Assembly (NCBI RefSeq): GCF_000340215.1 | Contig: NW_006921533.1 | Span: 4,552,979 to 4,616,978 of the forward strand | DNA: 64,000 bases | Direction: 5' to 3' | Source of the DNA: Pseudocercospora fijiensis CIRAD86 | Lineage: Eukaryota > Ascomycota > Dothideomycetes > Mycosphaerellales > Mycosphaerellaceae | Shown here: piece after piece, positions 22,489-35,265 of the stretch | Position numbering within the stretch: position 1 is the stretch's first letter | Layout of the letters: the number at the start of each line of letters is the position of its first letter | Made by a program: the position numbers and the translations under genes | Notes under the pieces: model-generated | The model's input: only the letters and a program-made list of their open reading frames with translations | The model's database searches: none | Told to the model about the DNA's origin: nothing

Positions 22489-25345
22489 GTAAGCGTAATA
22501 TATTTATATAGCTCGAAGAGCTATAAGTAAAGGCCGAAGAGCTATAAGTAAAGGCTAAGGCGACGAGCCTAATCTAAAACGCCTAAAGTAATTTTAATCT
22601 AAAATACTTATAGGAATTCTAATTTAGAATACTTATAATACTAAGTACTATTTAGAACGCGTATAGTAACTCTAATCGGGAGCGCTAATAGTTAGTACTA
22701 CTATCTATAACGCTTATACTAAGTTTTATTTAGAACACGCTATATAGTAATTCTAATCCGAAACGTATATACTAAGTCCTATCCGGAACGCGTATAGTAA
22801 GTACTATCCGGAACGCGTATAGTAAGTACTATCCGGAACGCGTATAGAAAGTCTAATTCGGAACGCTAATAGTAAGTACTATTAAGAACGCTTATAGTAA
22901 GTAGTAGTATCTAAAATACCTATAGTAAGTACTATTTAGAATACTTATAGCAAGTTATATCCGAAACGGTTATAGTAAATACTACTAAAAACGTTTATAG
23001 CAAGTACCCTATATAACGCCTACTACGAGTACCCTATAAAATGCCTATAGCGAGTACTCTATAGAATATCTATAGCGAGTAGTACTATCCGGAACGCGTA
23101 GAATAAGCCTTATTTTAAACGCTTAGTATAGTTAGTTCTATATAGACCGGAACGTTTCGAACTGTTTATAGTAAGTACCTTATATAACGCCTACTACGAG
23201 TACCTTATAAAACGCCTATAGTAAGCACTCTATAGAATATCTATAGCGAGTAGTACTATCCGGAACGCGTAGGATAAGCCTTATTTTAAACGCTTAGTAT
23301 AGTTAGTCCTATATAAACCGGAACGTATATAGCAAGTCTAATCCGAAACGCTTATAGAAAGTCTTATCCGGAATATAAAAAGTAAGTCTAAGTCTAATTC
23401 GAAACGAAATGCTTTTATTAAGTACTATCCGGAAGGCCTATAGCGACGCAACGCTTATAGCAAATACTATCTAAAACGCCTATAGTTAAACTATCCTAAA
23501 TAGCATTCGAACTGTTTATAGCGAGTACCCTATATAACGCCTACTACGAGTACTCTATAAAACGCCTATAGCGAGTCCTCTATAGTATACCTATAGCGAG
23601 CAGTACTATCCGGAACGCGTAGGATAAGCCTTATTTTAAACGCTTAGTATAGTTAGTCCTATATAAACCGGAACGCGTATACTAAGTCTAATCCAAAACG
23701 CTTATAGAAAATCTTATCCGGAATATATAAAGTAAGTCTAAGTCTAATCTAAAACTAAATACTTATATTAACTACTACGAACTATTTATAGCGAGTACCC
23801 TATATAGCGCCTACTACGAGTACCCTATAAAACGCCTATAGCGAGTACTCTATAGAATATCTATAGCGTACTGCTATCTACAACGCCTATACTAAGTTTT
23901 ATTTAGAACGCGCTATATAGTAATTCTAATCTAAAACGCTTATAGAAACTCTTATCCGGAATATATAAAGTAAGTCTAAGTCTAATCCGAAACTAAATGC
24001 TTTTATTAAGTACTATCCGGAAGGCTTATAGCGAGTAGTACTATACGGAACGCTTATAGTAAATACTATCTAAAACGCCTATAGTTAAATAGTATTCGCA
24101 CTATTTATAGCAAGTACCTTATATAACGCCTCCTACGAGTACCCTATTAAACGCCTATAGCGAGTACCCTATAGAATATCTATAGCGAGTACCCTATAGA
24201 ATATCTATAGCGAGTAGTACTATCCGGAACGCTTATAGTAAATACTATCGAAAACGCCTATATTCGAACTACCTATAGCGAGTAACCTATATAACCTCTA
24301 CTACGAGTATCTTATAAAACGCCTATAGTAAGCACTCTATAGAATATCTATAGCGAGTAGTACTATCCGGAACGTATAGGACCCTATAAAACGCCTATAG
24401 CGTACTACTATTTATAGCCTATACTAATTTTTATTTAGAACGCGCTATATAGTAATTCTAATCCGAAACGCTTGTACTAAGTCTTATCCGAAACGCGTAT
24501 AGTAAGTCTAATTCGGAACGCTAATAGTAAGTACTATTAAGAACGCTTATAGCAAGTATGTACTAAGTCTTATCCGGAACGCGTATAGTAAGTCTAACTC
24601 GGAACGCTAATAGTAAGTACTATTAAGAACGCTTATAGCAAGTAGTACTATCTAGAATACTAATAGTAAGCACTATTTAGAATACTTACAGCAAGTTATA
24701 TCCGAAACGCTTATAGTAAATACTACTAAAAACGCTTATAGCGAGTAGCAATATTTGAAACGCTTATAGCGGTAACTATCCGAGGTATCTATAGCAAATA
24801 GTACTATCCGGAACGCTTATAGTAAATACTATCTAAAACGCCTATATTCGAACTACTTATAGCGAGTACCCTATATAACGCCTACTACAAGTACCTTATA
24901 AAACGCCTATAGCGAGTACTCTATAGAATACCTATAGCGAGCAGTACTACCCGGAACGCGTAGGATAAGCCTTATTTTAAACGCTTAGTATAGTTAGTCC
25001 TATATAAACCGGAACGTATATAGCAAGTCTTATCCGAAACTAAATACCTATATTAAGTACTATCCGGAAGGCTTATAGCGAGTAGTACTATCCGGAACGC
25101 TTATAGTAAATACTATCTAAAACGCCTATAGTAAATAGTATTCGAACTACCTATAGCGAGTACCCTATATAACGCCTACTACGAGTATCCTATAGGACGC
25201 CTATAGCGAGTACTTTATAGAATATCTATAATACTAAGAATAAGTCTAATTTAGAACGCTTATAATACTAAGTACTATTCGGAACGTATATAGTAAGTCT
25301 AATCCGGAGCGCTAATAGTTAGTACTACTATCTATAACGCTTATA
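22489..25345. repeat. Degenerate satellite-like tandem array, about 25-30 bp units with higher-order repeats
   Basis: About 2.8 kb consists of variants of a unit resembling CCGGAACGCTTATAGTAAGT with spacer changes (TACTATCCGG, ACGCCTATAGCGAGTA, TAGAATATCTATAGCG). Larger blocks recur. For example the string GGATAAGCCTTATTTTAAAC occurs near 23,270, 23,625 and 24,965, with a one-base variant near 23,100. Each is followed by CTTAGTATAGTTAGT and preceded by the same CTATAGCGAG strings. This implies a higher-order unit. The array has no coding capacity, lacks CA/TG and is rich in TA, so RIP has acted on it. Confidence 0.85.
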
Positions 25346-25614
25346 CTAAGTTTACACGCCCGGATTTGATAGTAATAGCCGCGGCGCCTAGAAGTTATAA
25401 TATTGTAAGGCCCGCCGTCCGCGTCTGCGACGCGGACTAGGGACTAGTTAGCAATATTATTATTAATAATCTCCGGGCTTTAGCTAAGCTTGCTAAGATC
25501 GCGCCTTCTATATGTTAGGAAATAGCTAAGACCGTTTAGGGTAGGGACTAGGGGGAGCCCCTGCTATAATAGCATAATAATAATCCCTACGGAAATCGCC
25601 TAGTATTACTTAAC

Positions 25615-25860
25615 TGTAGTGTTATAGGTTTATAGCCCCTAAGAAATAGAGGTTGTGTATATAGTATATTATACTAGTGTACACCTATAGATACATATCG
25701 GGTATACCCGAATACTAGGATATCCGAGCAATATTAAGCAGCTTAGCGGGTTGTAGGCGGGATATTAGTGTATCCGATAACTCCGCCTTATATATATATA
25801 ACGAGCTCGCCTAAAAGGGTCGTATACATAGTGTATTACAGAGCGTGTACACTATCTACA
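25615..25860. repeat. LTR-like segment (TGTAG...CTACA), uncertain
   Basis: The segment starts TGTAGTGTTATAG and ends CACTATCTACA, giving an inverted TGTAG/CTACA terminus as in many LTRs. A TATATATATATAA box lies about 65 bp before the end. No flanking target duplication and no second copy are visible. It may be a solo LTR or the promoter of the downstream DUF6589-like gene. Confidence 0.25.
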
Positions 25861-26608
25861 GGTTTGTAGACCCTATTACTACTCGACTGTACGGCCTGTG
25901 CTAGCCCCTCGCCTCGACGTTACTACTTCCGACTGTAAGGAAGTGTCTGCGCGCTACTATCGAACAGACCGTTAGTGCGCGCAGGCTGCAGCAATATATC
26001 TTGCACTGCCTAACCCTACCTCCTATTAGGCTTGTAGGCATAAAGAATCAAACTGCGACCGAGTGCACGTAATAGATAGATTAGTAATTAGGGCTAGCTT
26101 CCGAACCTTCCGACTAGCTAATTACAAACACACCTAATAATTCTTCGCCTACAAGCCTAAGAACAAGCTATAGCAAACTAGCCTACGATATACTACTTTT
26201 TCGCGACTATACAAATATAACAATCTAAATAGCGGAGATTGTAGCCCTACTAATTACGCTTTATTCTACCTACTAAAAAAGTCTATGCGACGTTAGCGCG
26301 TTAAGTTTTCGCTATTCTGCTAAGCCGACTCGACTATAGCTATCCGGATTGCTAGGCGGCTAGCTATACTGCTAGAAACACCTTAATATAAAACACACCG
26401 CATCGCCTAGCTAACACTTAGAGGTCCTTCTCCTGATCCCGGCTATTATTATTTAGGTAGGCGAAAATTCCGTCCGACGTCTACTAACCGCTTTATAGCC
26501 TTCGAGGGCAATCGACAACCTTCCTATAGCCGACTCGATACTTCGAGGTCCTTCGTAGACTATTTCTGAACACCTTTTATATACAGTATAAGTCTACCCG
26601 AGGTATAG

Positions 26609-29600
26609 TTGTTAAGTTACTGCTATATAGCAGACGCGACTCTAAAGCCAAGCTTAAAACACCTAAAAGTCGCTACTAGTACCGCTACTACTACCGCTGC
26701 TACTACCGCTACTACTATAGCTGCTACTATAGCTGCTACTATAGCTGCTACCGCTACTAATATATCGAGCGACGATCTATCCTCCTTAACCTCGGTTCTA
26801 CTATCTAATAATAACCTAGTCGGTAGTGCTGTCGCCTATAACTATAATAAGAATATAACCGGCCTAGACGACGACGATACTGCTTTGCCTAGAGGACCTA
26901 AGGAACAGACTGTTCTTATAGGCGTACAGACCGATCTACTAATCTATCTAAGCAGCGGCGGCATTCTCTCTAACCCTCTAGATGAATTAGTTAGACTAGC
27001 CGGGATAGATAAGATTAGTAACTTTTAGGATAAGATATCCGTAGATAAAGACCTTAGCGAGGACGACGAGGAGATGTCTAACGATAAAGAGGACCTCGAG
27101 GCTCGCGATAGTAGTAAAGAGGAATTAGACGAAGAGGCTGCTATAGAACAGCGCCGAGCAGCGACTAACGAATAGACTAGGACAACCCTTAATAAGCGGT
27201 GCGAGGAGATTAAAGCCTTAATAAAGAAGAGCCGTGTCTCTATGCTATATCTTGTTAAGTATCTAGTCGGCAAGCTAGATATAGCAAAATCTACAGTAGA
27301 AGACGGCTAGTTACAGCCTTATCGGTCGACTAAGCGCTTAAAGCAGTACGAGAGAAATCTCTAGTCGCTTCTAGACGTCTTTCTAGAAGAGCGTCTATTT
27401 AGCGGTCGTATTGTCCGCAAAGAACTAAAGAGCCTTATTAGCCGAGACTACTTTAGTATATATAATCTAGACTTTAGTTATACTAAGTTTAACCTTAGTA
27501 GTATAAGCACTACTATTAAAGAGATCGTACTAACCTAGTATCGACTTCTTAGCGAGGAACTGTTGCCTAACCTACGGCGAGATCAAAAGCAATACTAGGA
27601 GACCTTTATCGACAAGTATAACTAGATCTAGAAGCGGATTATAATAATTACCTCGTAGGTCCTGTTTTCGATAGCATACGTGAACGCCTCGTATTTCCCG
27701 AAGGCGCTTAGCATCTTTCTAGTTAGCAATAGTGCTAGCCGGCGAATACTCGAGTGTCTTAGTAACCTAGGGCTTGTTCCTTCGTATCGCACCGTATAGA
27801 TTCTTATAGGCAAGAATGCAGAGGTCTAGATATAGAAGATTAGCGAGCTAGCGAACGATCCTAATAAGTAGTATAGTAAGACTATCGACAACTTCAATCG
27901 TATAAAGACCTATACTGTCTAGCGCGGTAGCGAGACTAACGAAATGTTGAGTATTACTATATCGTACCTTGTAGAGAATAAGAGCATCCCAGAGGGCGGT
28001 TTAAAGAAGGTTATAATCTATTACGATAAGCCTCTCGATCCAGATAATATCTTTAAGAATATATACGAAGACAAGGCCTAGGCATAGGTTCTAAAGGATG
28101 TAGCTAATCTAACTACTAGTACCGAGACAGTTAAGATTACTAAGATTAGCAAGAAGACCGCCCTATTCTATATTAACGAGGCTATCGTATATACTTTCCC
28201 GAAGGCCGTTAAAGCTGTATTTAAGAAGGAGGCGGCAGAGGCTAGTAACGACGATAACGATAATAGTAATACTATTAGTCGTCCGAAGTGGCTAGTTATC
28301 GATAAGATGCCGGCTACCTAGACTAAGGTGCTTTCTATGCTACTATCCTTCAACGACGAGGCTACGATTGCAGGTATATACGTAGTCTAGGATGATATCC
28401 TTCTCAACTTTATAGACCTAGATCAAGATAAGGACTTTAAGAATAGACCTAATAGACCGCTAATTATCTACAATAGCGACTAGATAACTGTTCTACGCGG
28501 CCTATCTATCCGTAATAAGAGTGTCGAGAGTAAGGATGCGTACGACAAGCGAGACAATCTCTTGTTCTCTCCTGCCTAGTTCTATACTATAATAAACTGC
28601 GGCCTTATATTGTTGCGGACCTATTAGGACAACAATAGAGATAGGGAGCTATTACTAGTATCCTAGACGTTGAAGGCTAATACTGCCTTTTAGTATAGAG
28701 ACAATAAGATTAGCAAGGACAAGGCTAAGTTCTTCGAGGTTTAGCAGCTATTAAAGACGAGCTTCCGATCTCGCATTATCGGTCTCGTTATTTAGTGGCT
28801 TATCGATAAAGGCCGAGTAATCATCGCTAGCGAGGATAGTCGTATAGAAATAGTAGAGGCCGCTATCTCTCGACTTACTCGTAATTAGTATGTCTATCTT
28901 GTTAATAAGATTATTAAGATATATAACGATACGTTATCTCTAGCTACCTAGCGCGGCTAACCGGGTACAGATCCGCAGTTTACGACTATAGCTCGAATAC
29001 TAAAGGAGATCGAGCAATTCCTTACGTTACGTAAGTCTATTCGGAATATAGACATCGGCTATCTTCGTAGATTAGTCGACTTCCTAATCCCCTTATTCTT
29101 TAGTGCTCGTTAAGGCAACTATAGCTGTCTAATGACCTACCTACGCTAGTTGCTTAGTCCTAGTGCTAATCCAGTAGCTTAAAAAGCAATCCTAACGTCG
29201 AGTGTAGTCTCTATAAACGGCAATAAGGGACATGCCGTCGCAGCTAATAAGTGTCTCGAGCTCTATAATTACGAGTATTCCGAGGACATTAACCGACACG
29301 CCAATTCGACCTATAATATGCAGGCTACATTCAAGAAGGTGGCCTTAAATCGGGAGCCGTCTAGGGTCTTGCGTGCTATAATAACCAATCTAACTAGGAT
29401 TAAGCTAAGCAGCTATTATACCTATAAGGATACATCTATCGACGTATTTAGCAGAGCCGAGAAGTTGTACTCTAATAGGTATACAAAGCTATACGGAAAC
29501 CCTAGCGGCAACGTCTCTAATAATATCTAGCAGCTCAGAGGTATACAGATCTTAGAGAAGGTAGCCGACTTTAACGAGGGTAATGCGTAGTACTATTAGG

Positions 29601-29760
29601 GTCGTAGTACTATATCGATAGACGAGGAGATAGAGGCTACTACTATTGCTAAGCGGGTAGCTACTAGCGACCTTAGCGCTATCGAGGATTCTACCGTCGA
29701 TAGTAGTAACTCTACGTAGGCTAGTGCCGTCGACCGTCGTACTAGGTAGTTAGGAGAGGA
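26609..29760 (+). pseudogene. RIP-mutated DUF6589-like gene
   Basis: One frame interrupted almost only by TAG/TAA runs for about 1,000 codons. The N-terminal part is low-complexity: an Ala/Thr stretch from (GCT/ACT)n triplets at 26,690-26,760, then an acidic region. From about 27,600 the translation follows what I know of the fungal DUF6589 family. It reads IDNFNRIKTYTV near 27,880, FSMLLSFNDEA-like and NSD*ITVLRGLSIRNKSVES near 28,470, then AYDKRDNLLFSPA near 28,530. The tail has NRHANSTYNMQATFKKVA. The function of the domain is unknown to me, and the family assignment rests on motif recall, so a profile search is needed. The gene converges with the helicase relic at 43.3-46.4 kb. Confidence 0.5.
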
Positions 29761-29924
29761 GTAAGGAGATAAGGGGGCACAAGAGGCATAAGAGCCGCAA
29801 ACAACTACCTATCTTAACGAGCTTAACTAAGAGGATAATACATTCGGTATATAGAAATCCAACCTGCTATATCTATCGCTTAGCTACCGTTCCTTGCTAT
29901 GCTAATTAACATAGGCTGTTAGCT

Positions 29925-30400
29925 TCTAGTGCTTTATCTTCTAGTGCTTTATCTTCTAGTGCTAGGCGTACGATAATTGCTTAATAGCTAGCTAGACTAG
30001 GCGTACGATAATTGCTTAATAGCTAGCTAGGCTAGGCGTACGATAATTGCTTAATAGCTAGCTAGGCTAGGCGTACGATAATAGCTTAATAGCTAGCCAG
30101 GCTAGGCGTACGATAATAGCTTAATAGCTAGCCAGGCTAGGCGTACGATAATGGCTTAATAGCTGGCTAGGCTAGGCGTACGATAATTGCTTAATAGCTA
30201 ATAGCTCCGTAGACTAGAGTGCGTGCCTAGTAGCGAAGTAGTAGCGGTAAACTAGAGTGCGTGCCTAGTAAACCAGAGTGCGTGCCTAGTAGCGAAGTAG
30301 TAGCGGTAAACTAGAGTGCGTGCCTAGTAAACTAGAGTGCGTGCCTAGTAAACCAGAGTGCGTGCCTCGTCGTAGTACTTGTAAAGTCGAAGGGTTTAGC
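29925..30400. repeat. Cluster of three minisatellites
   Basis: Three arrays follow one another. A 17-bp unit CTTCTAGTGCTTTATCT is repeated at 29,930-29,965. A 35-bp unit containing AGGCGTACGATAATTGCTTA is repeated about six times at 29,965-30,205. A unit containing AGAGTGCGTGCCTAGTA occurs five to six times at 30,210-30,370. Copies differ mainly by T/G or A/G changes. The arrays are non-coding and lie just downstream of the DUF6589-like relic. Confidence 0.85.
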
Positions 30401-30780
30401 TAGGCGTATAATAATAGCTTAATAGCTAGCTAGGCTAGGCTAGGCGTACGATAATGGCTTAACAACTAGCGTTACTCTAACTAGGGGCAGTCGGAGTCTT
30501 AGTTGGAGTAGAGGTCTCTGCTATTAGCTTCGCTATAGACTTAGTTCCTATATGAATTTAGAGCGCCTAATGCTAAAGGAGGCCTCCGGTAATTTCGATA
30601 ACTGCTAGCAATTCTAGCCTTAGGCATTCGACTAGTAGTAGTCGGCGGCTATTGCGTTAAAAGTGCGATAATGTATAGCCGTTATTGTTGCCTTGCTATT
30701 ATAGCTGAATAGCGCAATCCTATTAGTAGAGGCAAACCTTACCTGCGATACGCTAATATAGACCTACGCTTCCTAGTTCA

Positions 30781-30782
<2 letters not shown>

Positions 30783-30811
<29 letters not shown>

Positions 30812-30813
30812 CT
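30783..30813 (+). repeat. (CTT)n microsatellite
   Basis: About ten uninterrupted CTT triplets, immediately followed by a small tandem of ACTAATAC at 30,820-30,845. Simple repeat without coding context. Confidence 0.9.
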
Positions 30814-31204
30814 ATATATACTAATACACTAATACACTAATACCCCTAGCAACATACTAGCTGTCGGCGTATACAACAGTGTCGATACCTCCTTGTCGTA
30901 TATAGGTAGCTCTATAGCGATTAACACTATTCCTTACTAGTTCTGCGGCTTGCTACCGACAGAGCCGCTTATCTAATAGTTAAGGTTCCTCGGTAGGTGG
31001 TTTGTTTAGTCCTTTTTTCAAGGTCTCCGATAGGCTTTGCCGAGCAAGACGTTGCGAAGGCGACTCTCCTAGCGAGTAGGTTGTTTTCTATAGCTTTAGC
31101 GGGCGTCGACTGCGTATTTAACCGAAAGAGTATAGTTTTTGTTAGAACATCGCAGTCTTGTCTTAGTGCAACAAACTACGGGTCTCGGGTAGATTAGCGG
31201 AGGT

Positions 31205-31720
31205 AAAAACTCTTTAGTAAGGTATATCTATAATGCGGCTAACGGTCTAACTCGGTAAAAACTCTTTAGTAAGGTATACCTTAAGTAGCGGCTCGATAGC
31301 GACTCTCCTACTAAGTAGGTTAATAGACTAAGTAGGTTAATAGACAGAGTGGGTTAATAGGTTCGTAGCATTGCTATAGGTCTAACTCGGTAAAAACTCT
31401 TTAGTAAGGTACACCTTAAGTAGCGGCTATAGGCTTCCTACGTTTGGATTCTTTATAGGATAATATATACGCATCTAGTTAAGTCGGCGTAACGCCTTCG
31501 TTAGGACTGTTAGTTATAATAACCTTAGTCGTTGCGTAAGGGCCTCTAGTATACTTAAGCCCGAAGGCGCTTAGTCTTTACTACTGCTATACGACTGTAG
31601 CCCTTTACGTATTAAGACTGCTATTCGACTGTAGTGCGCCTCCTCTTCTAGCAAGCGCATTAAGACTGTTATCCGACTGCAGTGCGCCTCTTCTAGCAAG
31701 CGCATCAATATTGCTATACG
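31205..31720. repeat. Further short tandem and dispersed repeats
   Basis: The string GGTAAAAACTCTTTAGTAAG occurs three times (about 31,202, 31,254, 31,390). AAGTAGGTTAATAGAC-like units occur three times near 31,315-31,350. A unit around ATTAAGACTG.TAT.CGACTG is repeated at about 31,610, 31,660 and 31,700. No coding potential is seen from 30.8 to 32.5 kb. Confidence 0.75.
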
Positions 31721-32589
31721 ACTGCAACGCGCTCGACAACCCTTTTCTACGGTGTCTCTAATACTAAGGGCGCGGCTACACTCTATTGTTGTCTAGGTAC
31801 TAATAAGTGTCGCTTTAGCGAATAAGCTGTTATTGTTTCGCTTAATAAGTCCCTTCCTATATACCTCGCGTGCTATAGTTAGTAATAGAATGCGTTAATT
31901 GTTGCGCATTACGCGTAGCATATAGGCTATATATAATTCTAGTATACTTCGGAGTATGTGCTTCTATAGCCGCTTAGTACCGCTAGTTAATTAGATCCCC
32001 GGACGCTACTATTCGTTTTCTCTGCCTTATATAGTAACTAGTTATCGGAATAATCGTTCTAGGGAGAGTCTAAGCAATAGAGGGCGTTAACGTAAGAGGG
32101 CTATCGTAGCTTCTCGAAGGGTGCTTTTACGAGCACTCGATATATATTATCGCCCTACGTATCTATCCTTACCGTATATATTGTAGTGTCTGCAAGAGTA
32201 TGCGGTGCAATAAGTATAGTACTAGTCTCGCTAGTCTAGCTAGTAACTTCTCGCTAGTAACTTCTCGGGTTTCGGAGGCGGTTCTTAGTGCCTAAGGCGG
32301 CCGTCGTTATCGTGTTAGACACTTTTGTTAGCGCTATTTGCTAGAAATGCGCGTAATCGGCGTATCTCGCTATATTAGTAATATACTGTTATGAAAGTCG
32401 TAAAAGTCGTAAAGTCGGTATTGTAAATACGCGGAAGGAAGCAGCTATAACGTTTAATCCTACTAATCAAGCGCTCTACTATACTAAATCCGGGGTCTTA
32501 GCGGGACTCGGTATCCTTGTCGCTTCCTCGAATTCACGCTTCTCGCCTCTAGCTCTTATATACTATCGATACCTACGACTATCTACAAA

Positions 32590-33080
32590 CCCTCGTCGCA
32601 AAGAATACAATAGAAAAGCCTACTTAGCGAGCTTATAAGGACACGATGGAAGAGCCTACTTAGCGAGCTTATAAGGACATAATAGAAGAGCCTGCTTAGC
32701 GAGCTTATAAGGATATAATAGAAGAGCCTACTTAGCGAGCTTATAAGGACATAAGGAAGGACCTTATTAAATGCCAATTCTAGCGCTAATTCTAGCGCTA
32801 GTACCAATTCCAGTATAGGCTATAGCTGGTTTATTATACGCTAGCTCTCGCAGAAGCAACTCAACTAGGCATTACACGCTAGCTCTCGTAGGAGTAGCTT
32901 AACTAGGCATCCTACATTACACGCCGGCTCTCGCAGGAGTAGCTTAACTAGGCATCCTATATCACACGCCAGTTCTCGCAGAAGCAGCTAAACTAGGCAC
33001 TATACGCTAGCTCCACTATACGCTAGCTCTCGTAGAAGCAGCTAAACTAGGCATTACACGCTAGCTCTCGCAGAAGTAGC
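32590..33080. repeat. Two minisatellites (39-bp and about 37-bp units)
   Basis: From 32,610 a 39-bp unit containing TACTTAGCGAGCTTATAAGG recurs four times, and once more at 33,180. From about 32,835 to 33,075 a unit containing ACACGCTAGCTCTCG..GAAG..GC occurs about six times. A further copy of the second unit lies at 43,265-43,300. That is on the far side of the hAT insertion, showing the two flanks were once contiguous. Confidence 0.85.
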
Positions 33081-33261
33081 TTAATACTGCTACCGATATC
33101 TAATCTAGAAGATAGTATAGTATACAACCTGCGATCGAGCGTAGTATTACGGCTCACTTTTCCGGGGATAGGACAAGGACTTAGCGAGCTTATAAGGACA
33201 TAATAGAAGGGTAGTAAGGAAGGACCTTATCAAATACTAACTCTACTGCTATCCTAGTGCC

Positions 33262-33269
33262 ATTTCTAG
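33262..33269. repeat. Left target-site duplication ATTTCTAG of the hAT element
   Basis: The 8-bp string ATTTCTAG precedes the left terminus TAGACCCCG and is repeated exactly after the right terminus at 43,221-43,228. An 8-bp duplication is the hallmark of hAT-superfamily insertion. Confidence 0.9.
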
Positions 33270-34549
33270 TAGACCCCGTAGTGGTTCGGGTTGGTTTAGT
33301 TTGGTTTGCTAAGCCGAAACTCTAGTTTGGTTTGGGTTGGTTTGCCAAGCAACCATATAAGTAGCTAGTTCGAACTATATAATTTATCGGTTTTTAAGAA
33401 GTGTACGAATGTATACGTAGCTTTAAGCAAGCCCTTTGTAAGACTTAGCAGTGTGGCCGGCAGCGTAGCCGGCATTTTTAGTCCTTAGTACTTATAGAAT
33501 TTTCGAATCCTACTCAGGCTACGTAGTTGTATAAAGGTACTTATATAACCTCAAATCTATAGACAATCAGCTAAGGGCACTAACCAATCAAAAGCATATA
33601 TATATATATACAAGGCATTATAGTTCAGTTCGGAAACTGCACTCCTTAGGTATGAATTTCATCCTTTCGTTTACGGTTCAATTCCCTAACTGCTTAGCAG
33701 AATGTCTTTATCCAGATCTAGGTAGAACTCATCGATTTCCCTAGAAGTCCTCCTCCTTAAGAAGTTTATACACTTTCCTACCGAACTATTCGACAATATT
33801 AAGTACTAGGATGGCTCCTCCCTCGGTATCGGCATAGTATATGAAAGAGCTATAAGGCAGCTCTATAGAACGTTCTACTAGTCACTCGCTATACTAAGGC
33901 CGAATACTAGTTCGTTCCTTAGAACTCTTAGTTATTTAGGAGATATAAAGGGTGGGGCAGGTAGTGACTTCGTATTGCATAAGGAGGTAGAGGCTGCTAT
34001 AGAAGAGGCCTTTAACCTATAGAAGATAGTAAAAGATATAGAGGCAGCTATAGGTCTAGGTACCTAGTTGAATTTTTAGTAGGTAGAGTATAAGGATATT
34101 TAGAGGGAGTATTAGGTAGAGTTACGAAGGCAGGTGTATAATATGCTCTAGAAAACAGGGATAGTGCCTATAACTATAACTATTAGGCTCTTCAACCTTC
34201 CTTATTTTTCCCTATTTTCTTTTTATAAAAATCTAAACTAATACAAATCAACCGGAATGTCTATCTTCTTTTAGTTCTTTAAAAAACCTAGCAGCGTAGC
34301 TAGTAGCGTAGCCGGCAGCGTAGCCGGCAGCGTAGCCGGCCTTTTTACTCCTTAGTACTAACGGGATTTTGGGAGACTTCCATTCCGTACGGCTAATAAA
34401 GCATACTATACTATGTATATATGCTTAGAGAGTATTTAGAGCGCGGTATATAGCGCCGTATAATAGCGGCTCATTTCGTATATAGAAAAGCTTGCAGATA
34501 ACACTACGAACATCCTTTCTACTAGAACATCTATCCTACCTAGCACCGT

Positions 34550-35265
34550 CTCGAATATAGACATTCTAGCCTTTTAGAATCTAATCGAGTGCTTTGAAAT
34601 CCTTGTCTATAATCGTTATACGCTTCGCGTAGATAGCTATAAGGTTAACCGCTAAAATAGTATTAGCATAGTCCGAAAAGAGGTAGAAGAGAAACATACA
34701 TTCGAAGATACGAACTAGGTAGGCTTCTACAGCCTCTTAAAGGGCGCCTATCGCGGAGGCTTAGAAGCGAAGGTCCGTTCTATAATCCTAGGCAATTTCG
34801 CGGATAAGTCGTTAGAAAGGAGTTTTGCGGATTAGGAGCTAAGAACTCTTCTAATACTGCCGAATCTTACGGAGGGCTACGGCTAAAGAAGGATTAGTAA
34901 AAAGATAGTAAGAATGCCGGCTACGCTGCCGGCCACGCTACCGGCTACGCTGCCGGCTACAAATAGGACTTACTTCCTAGGCGCTATCGACGCTTCGCAC
35001 GATTGCTACTAGCAGTAGAAGCGCTAGTTGTCGTCTTACGTAGAGCCTTGCCCGCCGTTGTCTTACGCGGAGCCTTGCCCGCCGTTATCTTGCGCGGAGC
35101 CTTACTCGCGACGCCCTTTCTAGCACCGGAGCTAGCGGCAGTAGTAGCAGCTATCTTACGTTAATATACTATGCTCGTTCTACTATTTCCGATCTTGTTA
35201 CGACCCGTAGAAGCAGTAGGTCCCTTCTTACGAGGCGTCGTAACTTAGTTAAGTAGACTCGCTAT
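34550..35265 (-). pseudogene. Histone H3-like gene 1 (RIP-mutated), cargo of the hAT element
   Basis: Three exons: 35265-34974 (basic tail), 34882-34700 (first part of the fold) and 34651 to about 34,550. Introns of 91 nt (GTAAGT...CTTTAG, carrying the GCCGGC repeats) and 48 nt (GTATGT...TTTTAG) preserve the frame. The fold reads TVALRKIRQY*KSS*LLIRK, then PF*RLIREIA*DYRTDLRF*, ASAIGAL*EAVEAYLVRIFE, and NLIAIYAKRITI..KD. This aligns with core histone H3 from the alpha-N helix to helix 3. Most of the stops in the fold fall where H3 has Gln (YQK, FQR, AQD, RFQ, LQE). The tail is about 97 aa and contains the H3 segment GKAPRK three times. The start codon is inferred (ATA, RIP of ATG). The identification is very strong. 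Confidence 0.9.

Noticed and set aside
32583..32807. 74-codon minus-strand frame with repeated LISSLSRLFY
   Set aside because: It is only the translation of the 39-bp minisatellite.
33600..33690. tRNA-like string with a GGTTCAATTCC T-loop-like motif
   Set aside because: No matching acceptor, D or anticodon stems could be built around it; probably chance.
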